A DNA stretch of 64,000 nt, taken from G942493375 sp942493375. Lineage in GTDB: Bacteria; Armatimonadota; UBA5829. This document shows positions 33,553-42,555 of this stretch, piece after piece (the first letter of the stretch is position 1; the number at the start of each line of letters is the position of its first letter). The notes beneath the pieces are model-generated. The model did no database searches, was not told where the DNA came from, and saw only the letters and a program-made list of their open reading frames with translations. The position numbers were made by a program, and so were the translations under genes. The stretch is from positions 1,860,001-1,924,000 of the forward strand of contig OW818698.1 of NCBI GenBank assembly GCA_942493375.1. Reading direction: 5' to 3'.

Positions 33553-33794
33553 ACAGCTGACATTTACTAACATACAAAATTAGTAGCCAATAATTTATTT
33601 ACCCAGTTCATCTTGGGCACAGTATAAGGACGATTCGGTTGTATCTAGACAAGGGTCCACATGACCCGGCCCAATTTTATTGATTATTTTCCGTGTATTC
33701 CGTGTATTCAAGTGTAAATGCGCAGCATTTACACCCGTGGTTAAAAAGTTTCCCGTTCCATCAACTCACAACAATCAGTAATTGGAGGAGTAAC
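33553..33794. other. Intergenic region with fragments of repeat families
   Basis: No gene. A fragment of the CCCGCATTATTCA family (TATTCAAGTGTAAATGC...GCATTTACACCC) is at about 33705-33742, and a TTTTCCGTGTATTCCGTGT word (also near 47260) is at about 33689. The strong GGAGGAG ribosome-binding site of the following gene is at 33784-33790. Confidence 0.5.
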
Positions 33795-35795
33795 ATGAGT
33801 AATAAACTTGCTTGGGGAATCATTAGTACAGGTGGTATTGCCCATACGTTTGCAAAAGGACTTGCCCAGACTGACACAGGATACGCACTGGCAGTTGGCA
33901 GCAGAAACCAGGAGTCTGCAGATGCCTTTGCTGATGAGTTTGGAATAGAGCGCAGGTACGCGTCATACGAAGCCTTATTAAGTGATCCCGATATCCAAGC
34001 CGTCTACATAGCTACTCCCCATCCTATGCACGCGGAGTGGGCTGTTAAGGCTGCGCAGCATGGCAAGCACATCCTGCTGGAAAAACCAGCTACAGTTAAT
34101 TTTCCTGAAACAATGGCTATATTAGAGGCTGTAAAGGCTAACAATGTTTTCTTTATGGAAGCCTTCATGTATCGCTGCCATCCACAGACTGCGAAGATTG
34201 TTGAGTTGATTAGAGAAGGAGCCATAGGTAAAGTTCGCATTATCAATGCTGCATTTAGTTTCCAGGCCAAATATGAGCCAGAGAGACGCTGGTTGAATCC
34301 GGCACTCGGAGGTGGGGGTATCCTGGATATCGGATGCTATTGTATGTCAATGGCAAGGTTGATTGCAGGAACCGCGATGGGCAAGACATTTGCTGACCCC
34401 GTATCAATCAAAGCATTTGGTCATGTTGGTGAATTGGGCTGTGATGAATATACATCAGCAGTAATGCTCTTTGATGACAATATAATCGCCAATATATCCT
34501 GCGGAATACAGTTGAATCAGGAAAATGCTGTTCGGATATTCGGGTCCGAGGGCAACATCTATATCCCCGAACCCTGGTGGTGTGGATCAACAGCTGGTGA
34601 ATGTAAAATCACTCTAACCAAATACTCCGATCCTGAGCCACAGATTATTACCATGGATTCCGGCAAGAGCATGTTTGGAATGGAAGCTGATGAAGTGGCC
34701 AAATCTCTATCCGAAGGCAAGCTCTACTCAGATAAAAACTCCCCGGAAGACACTCTAAGCAATATGAAAGCCCTGGACCGGTGGAGAATTGAGATAGGAA
34801 TGATCTATGAGCAGGAGAAGCCAAATGCATTCTATCCTGCAATAATGAATAGACCACTTGCAGTCAAACCGGACTTCAAGATGACTTACGGGAGTGTTGA
34901 AGGCCTCGATAAGAAAGTCTCTCGCCTTGGTATGGGTGTCATGCTTGATGGAGCAGAAATAGTGCTCCCTCATATGTCTATAATGTTTGACAGCTTCTTT
35001 GAGGCTGGCGGCAACGCATTCGATACCGCACACATCTATGGTCAGGCAGACACCATACTAGGCCAATGGATGGCCAACCGGGGTGTTCGTAAAGATACCG
35101 TGGTAATCGGCAAAGGAGCTCATACTCCTAACTGCAATCCTGCCAGCCTGACAATCCAGCTCTTCGAGACCCTGGACAACATGCAGACAGATTACATAGA
35201 CATGTATTTCATGCACAGAGATAACGAAGATATACCGGTTGGAGAGTTTGTCGATGTCCTGAACGAGCATCGTGCTGCAGGAAGAATCAAAGCGTTCGGT
35301 GGATCTAACTGGTCCCTGAAAAGAGTGGAAGCAGCTAATGCTTACGCAAAGTCCAAAGGTCTGGCAGGTTTCTCGGCTGTAAGCAACAACTTTAGCCTCG
35401 CGGAAATGATGAACCCGGTTTGGGATGGTTGCATAAGAGCTTCTGATCCTGAATCAATGGCTTGGTTTACAAAGACCCAGTTGCCGCTCTTCGCCTGGTC
35501 CAGCCAGTCTAGAGGTTTCTTTACAAGAGCTACTCCGGAAGACAGATCAGAGGAATCCCTTGTCCACTGCTGGTACTCAGATGACAACTTCCGCAGGCTT
35601 GAGAGAGCAAAAGAGCTGGCTGCAAAAAAGGGCGTAGAGCCAATCAATATAGCAGTAGCCTATGTCCTCTGCCAGCCATTCCCCACAATCGCCCTAATAG
35701 GCCCCAGATCCATAACCGAATGGAACTCCAGCTCCAAAGCCCTGGGTGTAGAACTAACTCCGGAAGAGTTAAAATGGCTAAACCTCGAGATTTAA
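33795..35795 (+). CDS. Fusion of Gfo/Idh/MocA oxidoreductase and aldo/keto reductase
   Basis: 666 residues in one open frame, ATG at 33795 behind GGAGGAG. Residues about 1-340 form a Gfo/Idh/MocA dehydrogenase: Rossmann motif GIISTGGIAHTFAKGL, ATPHPMHAEWAVKAAQHGKHILLEKPA with the catalytic Lys, and GGGGILDIGCY. Residues about 345-666 form an aldo/keto reductase: VSRLGMGVM, FDTAHIYGQAD (Asp, Tyr), VIGKGAH (Lys), DMYFMHRDN (His), IKAFGGSNWS. A linker at about residues 340-365 joins them. Both domains keep their catalytic residues, so the enzyme may couple two successive NAD(P)-linked sugar oxidations or reductions. A Gfo-AKR fusion is unusual. Confidence 0.87.
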   Translation: MSNKLAWGIISTGGIAHTFAKGLAQTDTGYALAVGSRNQESADAFADEFGIERRYASYEALLSDPDIQAVYIATPHPMHAEWAVKAAQHGKHILLEKPATVNFPETMAILEAVKANNVFFMEAFMYRCHPQTAKIVELIREGAIGKVRIINAAFSFQAKYEPERRWLNPALGGGGILDIGCYCMSMARLIAGTAMGKTFADPVSIKAFGHVGELGCDEYTSAVMLFDDNIIANISCGIQLNQENAVRIFGSEGNIYIPEPWWCGSTAGECKITLTKYSDPEPQIITMDSGKSMFGMEADEVAKSLSEGKLYSDKNSPEDTLSNMKALDRWRIEIGMIYEQEKPNAFYPAIMNRPLAVKPDFKMTYGSVEGLDKKVSRLGMGVMLDGAEIVLPHMSIMFDSFFEAGGNAFDTAHIYGQADTILGQWMANRGVRKDTVVIGKGAHTPNCNPASLTIQLFETLDNMQTDYIDMYFMHRDNEDIPVGEFVDVLNEHRAAGRIKAFGGSNWSLKRVEAANAYAKSKGLAGFSAVSNNFSLAEMMNPVWDGCIRASDPESMAWFTKTQLPLFAWSSQSRGFFTRATPEDRSEESLVHCWYSDDNFRRLERAKELAAKKGVEPINIAVAYVLCQPFPTIALIGPRSITEWNSSSKALGVELTPEELKWLNLEI

Positions 35796-35886
35796 TTATG
35801 AATGTTGAATTATGAATGATGAAGAAGAATCGGCATCCTCAGATAGTGAGTTTGCCGTATTCTTTACCAATCATAGACCATCATGC

Positions 35887-35917
35887 AAAAAGGCCGGAGC
35901 AATGATACTCCGACCTT
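35887..35917 (-). terminator. Intrinsic terminator of the rpsF-ssb-rpsR-PGI/PMI unit
   Basis: On the minus strand AAGGTCGGAG and CTCCGGCCTT flank TATCATTG, followed by TTTGC. It lies 24 bp past the PGI/PMI stop. Nearby, 35797-35823 carries ATTATGAATG words. Confidence 0.85.
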
Positions 35918-35940
35918 ACAAATCAATTTTCTAATCCCTA

Positions 35941-37053
35941 TTATTTTGCTTCCGTCTCAGATTCTGCTTCAGTTGCCTCAGTGGCGTTGATAATGATTTC
36001 CTGCGCCAGTTCAGCATACTCGGTAATAGAGGGATTCACTTCATACAACAGAGCAAGGTAGCAGCTTACATAGTCTGCATAATAGGCTCCATAGAGGATC
36101 CGTTCTGCATTAGTTCTGCCTTTAACCTTAGCCTGGAGTATGGTGAATGATTTTAAGACTTCCTCAGTAGCGTCAGTTGCTATAGTCGCATCACTGGTCT
36201 CATGTTCAGCCCTCAGCAGCACTACAGCCCACTCGTTAACCCCTACCGGTCTCTCCATCCCGCTGATCGGTCCTGCGACTTCATCCATAAGGTTGGAACT
36301 GCTGGCTGGTGTCTTGCTGTTCTGGTTGATCTGAGTTTTCCATCTTCGTGCAACTGCAGCCAAAGGCTCCCCGGCACCAAGGATGTATACCTGCTTATTA
36401 AACAAGCACTCAGCACCCTGTTTTGCTACGTTTTTAGCTGTAGGTCGGGAGAACCGGAACTCCTCTCTTGCATTCTTCAACAAGAGAATAGCTGCACTCA
36501 ACTTCTCCATAGCACCGGGAGCAAGTCCACAAGCCGATAGAGATGCTATGATAGGCACAACGAGGTAACCAAGAGCAGACCTTACCGGCTGTCCAGGGGG
36601 GATCTTGAAAAGTTTCGAACCGCCTGCCGAAGCTCTCTCTGATAACTTGCCACCGCTTGTTATACAGATAGTCTTAACGCCTCGAGCGCTAAGTTCTTCA
36701 TATGTCTTTACAGCTTCAGGACTCTTACCGTGATAATCTACCAGCACAGCAAGGGAAGATGCTCCGACAAAACGCGGCAGTGGCCCCAAACGTCCTATAG
36801 ACACCGGGACCCCTGCGTATTCCGCAAGAATGAGCCCTGCCATTTCACATGCTAATGAGTTATCACCGCTACCAACAAGGTAAACCCCGTCAGGAGCAGT
36901 ATCAAAAGCCGGACCAATAAAATTCCGGCCAATACTCATAGCTGTCTCGCACTGTTCCGGTAATTCATCCACGATACGCAACATGTTGCGTCTGTCAACC
37001 AACTGCATTCGTGAAGGATCGTCAAGTATCGGCAACGATTGATCAGTGGTCAT
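35941..37053 (-). CDS. Bifunctional phosphoglucose/phosphomannose isomerase family SIS protein
   Basis: 370 residues with two SIS sugar-isomerase domains (about 40-175 and 215-350): VYLVGSGDNSLACEMAGL, VLVDYHGKSPEAVKTYEEL with an SxSGxT-type motif altered to YHGKS, ICITSGGKLSE, and VYILGAGEPLAAVARRWKTQINQN. This is the archaeal/bacterial PGI/PMI type rather than classic PGI. ATG at 37053 with GTGAGG before it; a GTG at 37065 is an alternative. It shares an apparent operon with rpsR, separated by 31 bp, which is unusual for a sugar isomerase. Fructose 6-phosphate entry to glycolysis is the inferred role. Confidence 0.82.
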   Translation of the reverse strand: MTTDQSLPILDDPSRMQLVDRRNMLRIVDELPEQCETAMSIGRNFIGPAFDTAPDGVYLVGSGDNSLACEMAGLILAEYAGVPVSIGRLGPLPRFVGASSLAVLVDYHGKSPEAVKTYEELSARGVKTICITSGGKLSERASAGGSKLFKIPPGQPVRSALGYLVVPIIASLSACGLAPGAMEKLSAAILLLKNAREEFRFSRPTAKNVAKQGAECLFNKQVYILGAGEPLAAVARRWKTQINQNSKTPASSSNLMDEVAGPISGMERPVGVNEWAVVLLRAEHETSDATIATDATEEVLKSFTILQAKVKGRTNAERILYGAYYADYVSCYLALLYEVNPSITEYAELAQEIIINATEATEAESETEAK

Positions 37054-37084
37054 AGCTGGCCTCACTCTCTAAATATCATATTTT

Positions 37085-37333
37085 CTAGTCTGCGACGAAT
37101 GGTAACAAAGCAATCTCTCTCGCACGCTTAATAGCAACTGCTAGTCTTCTCTGGTGAGAAGCACAGGTGCCAGTAGTGCGCCTGGGAAGGATCTTCCCTC
37201 GTTCGGTTACGAACTTACGCAATCTCATAGCACTCTTGTAGTCTATATGCTCAATCTTATCTACACAGAACGCACATACTTTTCTGCGTCTCTGCCATCT
37301 TCCGCCGCCGCCTCTTCTAACAGGCACTGCCAT
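37085..37333 (-). CDS. rpsR: 30S ribosomal protein S18
   Basis: 82 residues. KVCAFCVDKIEHIDYKSAM and RKFVTERGKILPRRTTGTCASHQRRLAVAIKRAREIALLPF are diagnostic of bS18 (in parts: RTTGTCASHQR). It keeps a CxxC-like pair, CAFC, suggesting a zinc-type form. GGAGG upstream of ATG. Neighbours rpsF and ssb give the usual order, but rplI, the normal next gene, is absent and a PGI/PMI takes its place. Confidence 0.96.
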   Translation of the reverse strand: MAVPVRRGGGGRWQRRRKVCAFCVDKIEHIDYKSAMRLRKFVTERGKILPRRTTGTCASHQRRLAVAIKRAREIALLPFVAD

Positions 37334-37398
37334 TACATTCTACCTCCAAATTACAAACAACGACAAATTATTATACAATTAATTATAATCCGCCCGAA

Positions 37399-37827
37399 TT
37401 ACTCTCCGGAAAACGGATCATAGTCCATATCAACTTCAGGCCCCGACATCGAGGCATCTCCTCCGGAATATTCCGGAATGCCATGCGCCGCCGGCGCTTG
37501 CTGAGATTCTTTTGGTCTGTCCAGTCCCTGCAGGTTGTCGGCTACGACTTCCACAACAGACCGCTTCTGTCCGTCTTGTTGAACCCATGAACGCTGCTGC
37601 ATTCTTCCCTGCACTGAAATCAATCTACCTTTTGTAAGGTAGTTTGCTGCAAACTCTGCGCTCTGCCGCCAAGCGACAACAGTAAAGAAATCAGAGAGCT
37701 TCTCTCCGGTTTCACTCTTTTGCCTGCGATCGACTGCGATTCTGAGTGTTGCTACAGCAACCCCACTCGGGGTATACTTGAGCTCCGGATCCGCAACCAA
37801 CCTACCGATCAACACAACAACATTCAT
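37399..37827 (-). CDS. ssb: Single-stranded DNA-binding protein
   Basis: 142 residues. OB fold MNVVVLIGRLVADPELKYT, FFTVVAWRQSAEFAANYLTKGRLISVQG, WVQQDGQKRS, then a short Gly/Ser/Pro tail ending DYDPFSGE, a DxDPF-type C-terminal tip that recruits partner proteins. Start at 37827, which has GAGGAG before it, rather than 37845. Located between rpsF and rpsR, as in most bacteria. Confidence 0.95.
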   Translation of the reverse strand: MNVVVLIGRLVADPELKYTPSGVAVATLRIAVDRRQKSETGEKLSDFFTVVAWRQSAEFAANYLTKGRLISVQGRMQQRSWVQQDGQKRSVVEVVADNLQGLDRPKESQQAPAAHGIPEYSGGDASMSGPEVDMDYDPFSGE

Positions 37828-37960
37828 CTCAGAACTCCTCAACATTAGAATGTAGAGGTTGGATATTGTTATTTATTTCCCAACCCCAATGAACAGAAAC
37901 TACTACACAAGCCAAATGTAAACCGGACGGATACCATAGGCTCCGTCCGATCAGTGTGTT

Positions 37961-38479
37961 TTATTCTTCAACTACAGGCTCTGCAGCAGCAACAGGTTCT
38001 TCTTCTGTCACCGGAGCCGCTGTCTCTTCGACAACTTCATCAACTGCTGGGGCTTCGACTGTCTCAACTGCTTCAGCCTCTTCAACAACTTCAGCAGGCT
38101 CAGCTGCTACAGGGGCTTCAACAGCCGGTGCAACAGGTGCTTCGGAACCAGGCTTGCGGATCAGAGAAATGTCAACGAGTTCAGGCTCGATATTGAGAAT
38201 CATGTGCCTGATGATGTCGTCGCTGATGCGCATAACACGATCAAGTTCCAGACATAATGTAGCTTCGCCGGTGAAATACATCAAAATGTAGCAGCCTTCG
38301 CCTTTACCCTTGATGTCATAGGCCATTCTCCGCTTGTCCCACAGACCAGCAGCAATAACTTCGCCGCCTTGCTCTGTAACTACGCCGGAAAACTTGTCCG
38401 CAACAGACTGGATCTGCTCGTCGGTACTGGTGATATCGATGATGTACAATACTTCATAGGTGCGTTTCGTGGTGGTCAC
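37961..38479 (-). CDS. rpsF: 30S ribosomal protein S6 with acidic C-terminal extension
   Basis: bS6 core (about residues 5-100: RTYEVLYIIDITSTDEQI, GLWDKRRMAYDIKGKGEGCYIL, CLELDRVMRISDDIIRHMI) followed by a tail of about 70 Ala/Glu/Val/Pro-rich residues (for example APAVEAPVAAEPAEVVEEAE), far longer than usual S6 tails. The family start should lie just before KRTYEV. That codon reads ACG (38468-38470), with a perfect AAAGGGAGGTGA site ending about 6 nt upstream. The boundary here uses the nearest standard codon, a GTG at 38479, although that codon overlaps the ribosome-binding site itself. Confidence 0.85.
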   Translation of the reverse strand: MTTTKRTYEVLYIIDITSTDEQIQSVADKFSGVVTEQGGEVIAAGLWDKRRMAYDIKGKGEGCYILMYFTGEATLCLELDRVMRISDDIIRHMILNIEPELVDISLIRKPGSEAPVAPAVEAPVAAEPAEVVEEAEAVETVEAPAVDEVVEETAAPVTEEEPVAAAEPVVEE

Positions 38480-38623
38480 CTCCCTTTGGACTAATATCGG
38501 TCCCGCTTCTGGGCAGGACAGAGAGAGCAATCGCCCAGCCACGCATGCTGGACGAACATATTCTGTTTTTGCACTCTTAAGACTAGTTATTATATCACCA
38601 GCACCAATAATAGTGCAAATCAC

Positions 38624-39090
38624 AGAAGGGAAATTATGAATTATGAGTTATGAATGATGAAAAACGATTAGCTACCATTCACACCAAGCCTGTAAAATTT
38701 GCGCCTACTTAGTTCCCCCTTGGAAAAGAGTTACAGCTATCTAGTAACGATAGTAGGGGCGATCCCTCTGCGGTCGCCCGTAGTACGTTATATTACTCCA
38801 GGTGAATAACACAGTGTATTCACCCTTGGCAAGGGGCCAGGGGGATTGACACCTTCACACGTAAAATATACAGATGCATCGGTATCAGAGCGAAGGGGTA
38901 CAAGTCATCATTAAGCACAACCAATCGCCCCGTAGCGTCGATGCCGATGCACAACCTTTGCCGAAGAACCACGCCTATTCACTCTTCCTGAGGAACTATC
39001 AGGTTTCAACGACAATCCTATTCACCATAACTATTCCAGGTTACTAATCGAAATAAGTTGAAGCCCCCAACTTGGGGGCAGAATAAACGT
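38624..39090. other. Repeat-rich intergenic region, no gene seen
   Basis: About 470 bp, non-coding. It contains ATTATGAATTATGAGTTATG words (38634-38657), a GTTCCCCCTTGGAAAAGAG fragment (38712-38730) and a CACCCTTGGC...GGGGGATTG fragment (38821-38848) of the 19025-19137 family, a GGGCGATCCCTCTGCGGTCGCCC palindrome (about 38757-38779), and a GCCCCCAACTTGGGGGC hairpin (39063-39079). The promoter of the next gene lies at its right end. Confidence 0.5.
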
Positions 39091-39119
39091 TTGACAAGCG
39101 TAGATACAGGGTCTAAACT
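39091..39119 (+). promoter_or_regulatory. Consensus sigma-70 promoter of the esterase-like gene
   Basis: TTGACA (39091-39096), 17-nt spacer, TAAACT (39114-39119), 42 bp before the ATG. It uses the same -10 variant, TAAACT, as the thiE promoter. Confidence 0.75.
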
Positions 39120-39161
39120 AATCGTACCTGTATACAGAAGCATTGTTATGAGGTATATGTA

Positions 39162-41108
39162 ATGAGCCTGAAAAACCTGCAGTCCTATGGACCTTTTAAC
39201 TATTATTATAATGTAAAAGATCAGATGCAGCGGCATATTTATGACCGTTCGATCGAGGCTTTCCGCAAAGGTGATGCTGCCAGAGACGCTATAGCATCAG
39301 TCGAAGCGCTTGATGCACATCGCGCCCGTATGCGACAACTATTCATCGAATCCCTAGGTGGGCTTCCATCCTTCGATACTCCCCTTAACCCACGTATTGC
39401 CGGTGTTATCGGGGAAAAAGGCCTCAAGATTGAAAAGATCATCTTCGAGTCTCGTCCGGGTGCATTTGTCACTGCAAACCTGTACATTCCTGATGGACTG
39501 ACAGAACCCAGTGGTGCAGTCCAGTTCCTGTGTGGACACCACATCATGGCCAAACACCAGCAGGAATACCAACGCGTCTGCCGATTCCTCGCCAAAGCCG
39601 GTTTGATAGTCCTGGCACAGGACCCAATTGGACAGGGGGAACGACACAGCTACTTTGAAAAGTGCGTGGGAGCAAACACTGTAGGTTGCTGCTGCCCCGA
39701 ACACGACTATGCCGGAGGACAATCCTGGGCTCTGGGTGATACAATCGCTAAATATTTCGTCCATGATTCGATGCGCGGTATAGATTACCTGTGTTCCAGA
39801 CCTGAAGTCGATCCCAACCGGATAGGTGTCACCGGCAACTCCGGTGGAGGCACACAGACCAGCATGATGATGATGTGCGACCCCAGGATTGCAGCCGCAG
39901 CGCCTACCACGTTCATTATGGACAGAGAGACCTACATGTATTCGGGAGGTGCACAGGACGCAGAGCAGATATGGCCTGCAATGACAGCCCACGGCTGGGA
40001 CCACGAAGACATCCTGATAATGCTGGCTCCAAAACCGGTAAAAGTGCTCGCAGTTAAATACGATTTCTTCCCGATCGATGGAACCCGCAGAACCGTTGAA
40101 CGTGCCCGAAGGTCCTGGGAACTGTATGGTAAACCTCAGAATATATCGCTGACAGAAGATGCAACTACACACTGGTATTCCGATGTTCTGGCGACTGCAG
40201 CGGCTGAATTCTTCTCTGAGCATTTAAACGGTCATAAAGTAACACCAAAAGCCTCCGAGATAACAGCTATAGAACCATCACGCCTTTGGTGCACAGACTC
40301 CGGTCAGGTGCAGTGTGAGATATCCGGAGCAAGGTTTGTATATGAAGAAAACTGTGACAGGCTGAAAGAACTCGAAGCCGAACGTGCATCCATTGATCCA
40401 ATCAAACGCAAACAGAATGCTCTCGACTGGCTGAAATCCGCAGTCTATAAAGACCGCAAGACCTGTGACACCATCCCACGTCTCTACATCACCGAAACTT
40501 TCCAGGAATACCGCGTTGAGATGGCTGTCTGGTGGAGTCAACCGGGTGTTATGAACCACGGTTTCCTTTTCAAGAAGATATCAGACATAGGAAAGACACT
40601 CCCTGTGACGGTAGCTGTGTGGGAAGGCGGAACAATCCAGCTCGAGGCACATGCGGACTGGTTGAAAAAAACAACGGAATCCGGCAGAGCCGTTCTGGTC
40701 CTGGATACCACCGGTGTTGGTAACATTGAGCCCTACCCCCTCAACCATCAACCGGTCAATGAGTTCTATGGTGTCATTCACAAATTCAATGATGATCTGC
40801 TGTGGCTGGATGACTCTCTACCGGCACTCCGAACCTTCGATGTCACACGCTGCCTGGATGCAATCTCCGGATGGCCGGAGTTGGATAGCAGTGACGTGAA
40901 ACTTTATGGCCACGGCAAACACAGTGTATACGCACAACTGGCTTATGCTCTTGGCGTTGGATACAAGGGACTTGAATTGGAAGATGCCTTTACCAGCTAT
41001 GCCCAGTGGGTAAAAGAGAGACACTACAACGACTATGATATCCGTTCAATCATCTTCCGCGGAATCCTCCAGCACACAGACCTGCCGGAGTTAGTAGAAA
41101 ACAAATAG
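39162..41108 (+). CDS. Alpha/beta-hydrolase of acetyl-xylan-esterase / prolyl-oligopeptidase style
   Basis: 648 residues, no clear signal peptide. The alpha/beta-hydrolase body spans about residues 90-350: FLCGHHIMAKHQQEYQ, AQDPIGQGERHSYFE, then GVTGNSGGGTQTSM with the nucleophile elbow GNSGG, followed by the acid (YDFFPIDGTR region) and a His (TTHWYSD). This is similar to the large acetyl-xylan-esterase-like hydrolases found beside sugar-degrading genes in Planctomycetota and Armatimonadota. Residues 400-648 are a C-terminal accessory region. Likely removal of acyl groups from sugars; not proven. It precedes a GH4 gene by 76 bp containing a short repeat. Confidence 0.72.
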   Translation: MSLKNLQSYGPFNYYYNVKDQMQRHIYDRSIEAFRKGDAARDAIASVEALDAHRARMRQLFIESLGGLPSFDTPLNPRIAGVIGEKGLKIEKIIFESRPGAFVTANLYIPDGLTEPSGAVQFLCGHHIMAKHQQEYQRVCRFLAKAGLIVLAQDPIGQGERHSYFEKCVGANTVGCCCPEHDYAGGQSWALGDTIAKYFVHDSMRGIDYLCSRPEVDPNRIGVTGNSGGGTQTSMMMMCDPRIAAAAPTTFIMDRETYMYSGGAQDAEQIWPAMTAHGWDHEDILIMLAPKPVKVLAVKYDFFPIDGTRRTVERARRSWELYGKPQNISLTEDATTHWYSDVLATAAAEFFSEHLNGHKVTPKASEITAIEPSRLWCTDSGQVQCEISGARFVYEENCDRLKELEAERASIDPIKRKQNALDWLKSAVYKDRKTCDTIPRLYITETFQEYRVEMAVWWSQPGVMNHGFLFKKISDIGKTLPVTVAVWEGGTIQLEAHADWLKKTTESGRAVLVLDTTGVGNIEPYPLNHQPVNEFYGVIHKFNDDLLWLDDSLPALRTFDVTRCLDAISGWPELDSSDVKLYGHGKHSVYAQLAYALGVGYKGLELEDAFTSYAQWVKERHYNDYDIRSIIFRGILQHTDLPELVENK

Positions 41109-41130
41109 GCTTGTAGTCATCCTGAGTCTA

Positions 41131-41160
41131 TATTGTCATCCTGAGGAACGAAGGATGACA
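41131..41160. repeat. Short GTCATCCTGAGGAACGAAGGATGAC copy
   Basis: A minimal member of the GTAACAG...GTCATCC family with only GTCATCCTGAGGAACGAAGG and ATGAC at the end. A similar minimal copy is at 61209-61238. Confidence 0.7.
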
Positions 41161-41184
41161 TAGAACTCTGAAAGGAATCTAGCA

Positions 41185-42555
41185 ATGAAAACTGACAGAC
41201 GTAAAGTAAAAGTATGCTTTATCGGTGGGGGTAGCGTCACATGGACACCCAATATAATCCGCGACATTATCTTCAAGAAAGGTATGGAGCAGGTTCAATT
41301 GGACATTCACCTGCTGGATATCGACCTTGATGCTGCCATAAAAATACGCAAGCTATTCGATGAGCGTCTGTCTGCATGGAAGTTAGACAGAGTTTCTGTC
41401 ACAGCAACTGATAACAAAGAAAGCGCGATATCCGCAGCGGATTTTGTAATTATCGCCATATCCACTGGCCGACTAAAGACAATGGCAAATGACCTGGCTA
41501 TTCCGGAGAAATACGGCATCTACCACACAGTCGGAGACACCGCCGGTCCTGGAGGCTGGAGCAGAGCCCTGCGCAACATTCCGGTATTCAAAGAATACGC
41601 CGAGATAATCAAGCGTCTGGCTCCTCATGCATTCGTTCTAAACTACACCAACCCGATGGGTGTGCTAACTAAAGTGCTGAGTGATATTATTCAGAACAAC
41701 CGGGTTGTAGGACTCTGCCACGGATACTTCGAGTGCCTGGATATTCTTAAAGATGTCTTTAGCCTGGAGAGCGAGAAGGAACTGGATGCCCGTTTTGGGG
41801 GGCTTAACCATTTCTTCTGGATCCTGGATTTCAAGGTCAATGGCCAAGATGGCTACCCGCTGCTTAAAGAGAAAATCGGAGATGGAAGCTTCGGTGACTT
41901 GATACAGAAAACACATACCGATGCAATGGGCTGGAGCTCGGATAAATGGTTCGCGGGAGAGCTCTATGCCAACTTCGGTTACCTGCCATATGTGGGAGAC
42001 AGACACACATGTGAGTTCTTCAACTACAGTATGACCAATCCTGAGTTTATGGATAGGTTCAAACTAAAAAGGACGTTCATAAAGGACAGACAGGCGCACT
42101 ATGACTCCGCAGGCAAGACAATCGACGCCTGGATAAGCGGCAAGAAAGGGATCGCCAAACTGGGGAAGATACCATCCAGAGAGACCGCTGCTGATATCAT
42201 TCATGCAACCCTGTTCAGCACAGGTTTCAGCGATGTCACTAATCTGGTCAATACCGGCCAGATAAGCAACCTCCCACTTGGCGCTGTTGTCGAGACAATG
42301 GGTTACGTAGACTCAGGAGGATTCTCTGCCTTGAATTTGGGAGCTCTTCCGGAAAATATTATTTCAGTAGTCCTCCCGCACGTCCGCACTCAGATGATGA
42401 CAACAGAAGCCGGTTTAACTGGAGACCTGGAACTCGCAATGCAAGCATTGATAGCCGACCCCATCTGCCAGCACATGCCCCCCACCGACATCCGCAAACT
42501 GGGCATGGAGCTCCTGCAATCCAACAAAGCCTATTTGCCACAGTTTAGTTTTTAG
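41185..42555 (+). CDS. GH4 family NAD-dependent glycosidase (alpha-glucosidase/galactosidase group)
   Basis: 456 residues. Rossmann motif CFIGGGSVTWTPNII, DIDLDAAIKI, TGRLKTMANDLAIPEKYG, GPGGWSRALRNI, LNYTNPMGVLT and VGLCHGYFE, the usual GH4 Cys-His pair in a CHG form. GH4 enzymes need NAD+ and a divalent metal and act on imported phospho- or non-phospho-glycosides by redox-assisted elimination. GLNHFFWIL matches the usual active-site motif. AAGGAA precedes the ATG. Family-level assignment is strong; sugar specificity is not determined. Its stop adjoins the left arm of the IVP cassette. Confidence 0.86.
   Translation: MKTDRRKVKVCFIGGGSVTWTPNIIRDIIFKKGMEQVQLDIHLLDIDLDAAIKIRKLFDERLSAWKLDRVSVTATDNKESAISAADFVIIAISTGRLKTMANDLAIPEKYGIYHTVGDTAGPGGWSRALRNIPVFKEYAEIIKRLAPHAFVLNYTNPMGVLTKVLSDIIQNNRVVGLCHGYFECLDILKDVFSLESEKELDARFGGLNHFFWILDFKVNGQDGYPLLKEKIGDGSFGDLIQKTHTDAMGWSSDKWFAGELYANFGYLPYVGDRHTCEFFNYSMTNPEFMDRFKLKRTFIKDRQAHYDSAGKTIDAWISGKKGIAKLGKIPSRETAADIIHATLFSTGFSDVTNLVNTGQISNLPLGAVVETMGYVDSGGFSALNLGALPENIISVVLPHVRTQMMTTEAGLTGDLELAMQALIADPICQHMPPTDIRKLGMELLQSNKAYLPQFSF

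Noticed and set aside
39354..40223. 289-codon open frame opposite the esterase-like gene
   Set aside because: Shadow of a conserved frame on the other strand, with no independent signal or neighbours.
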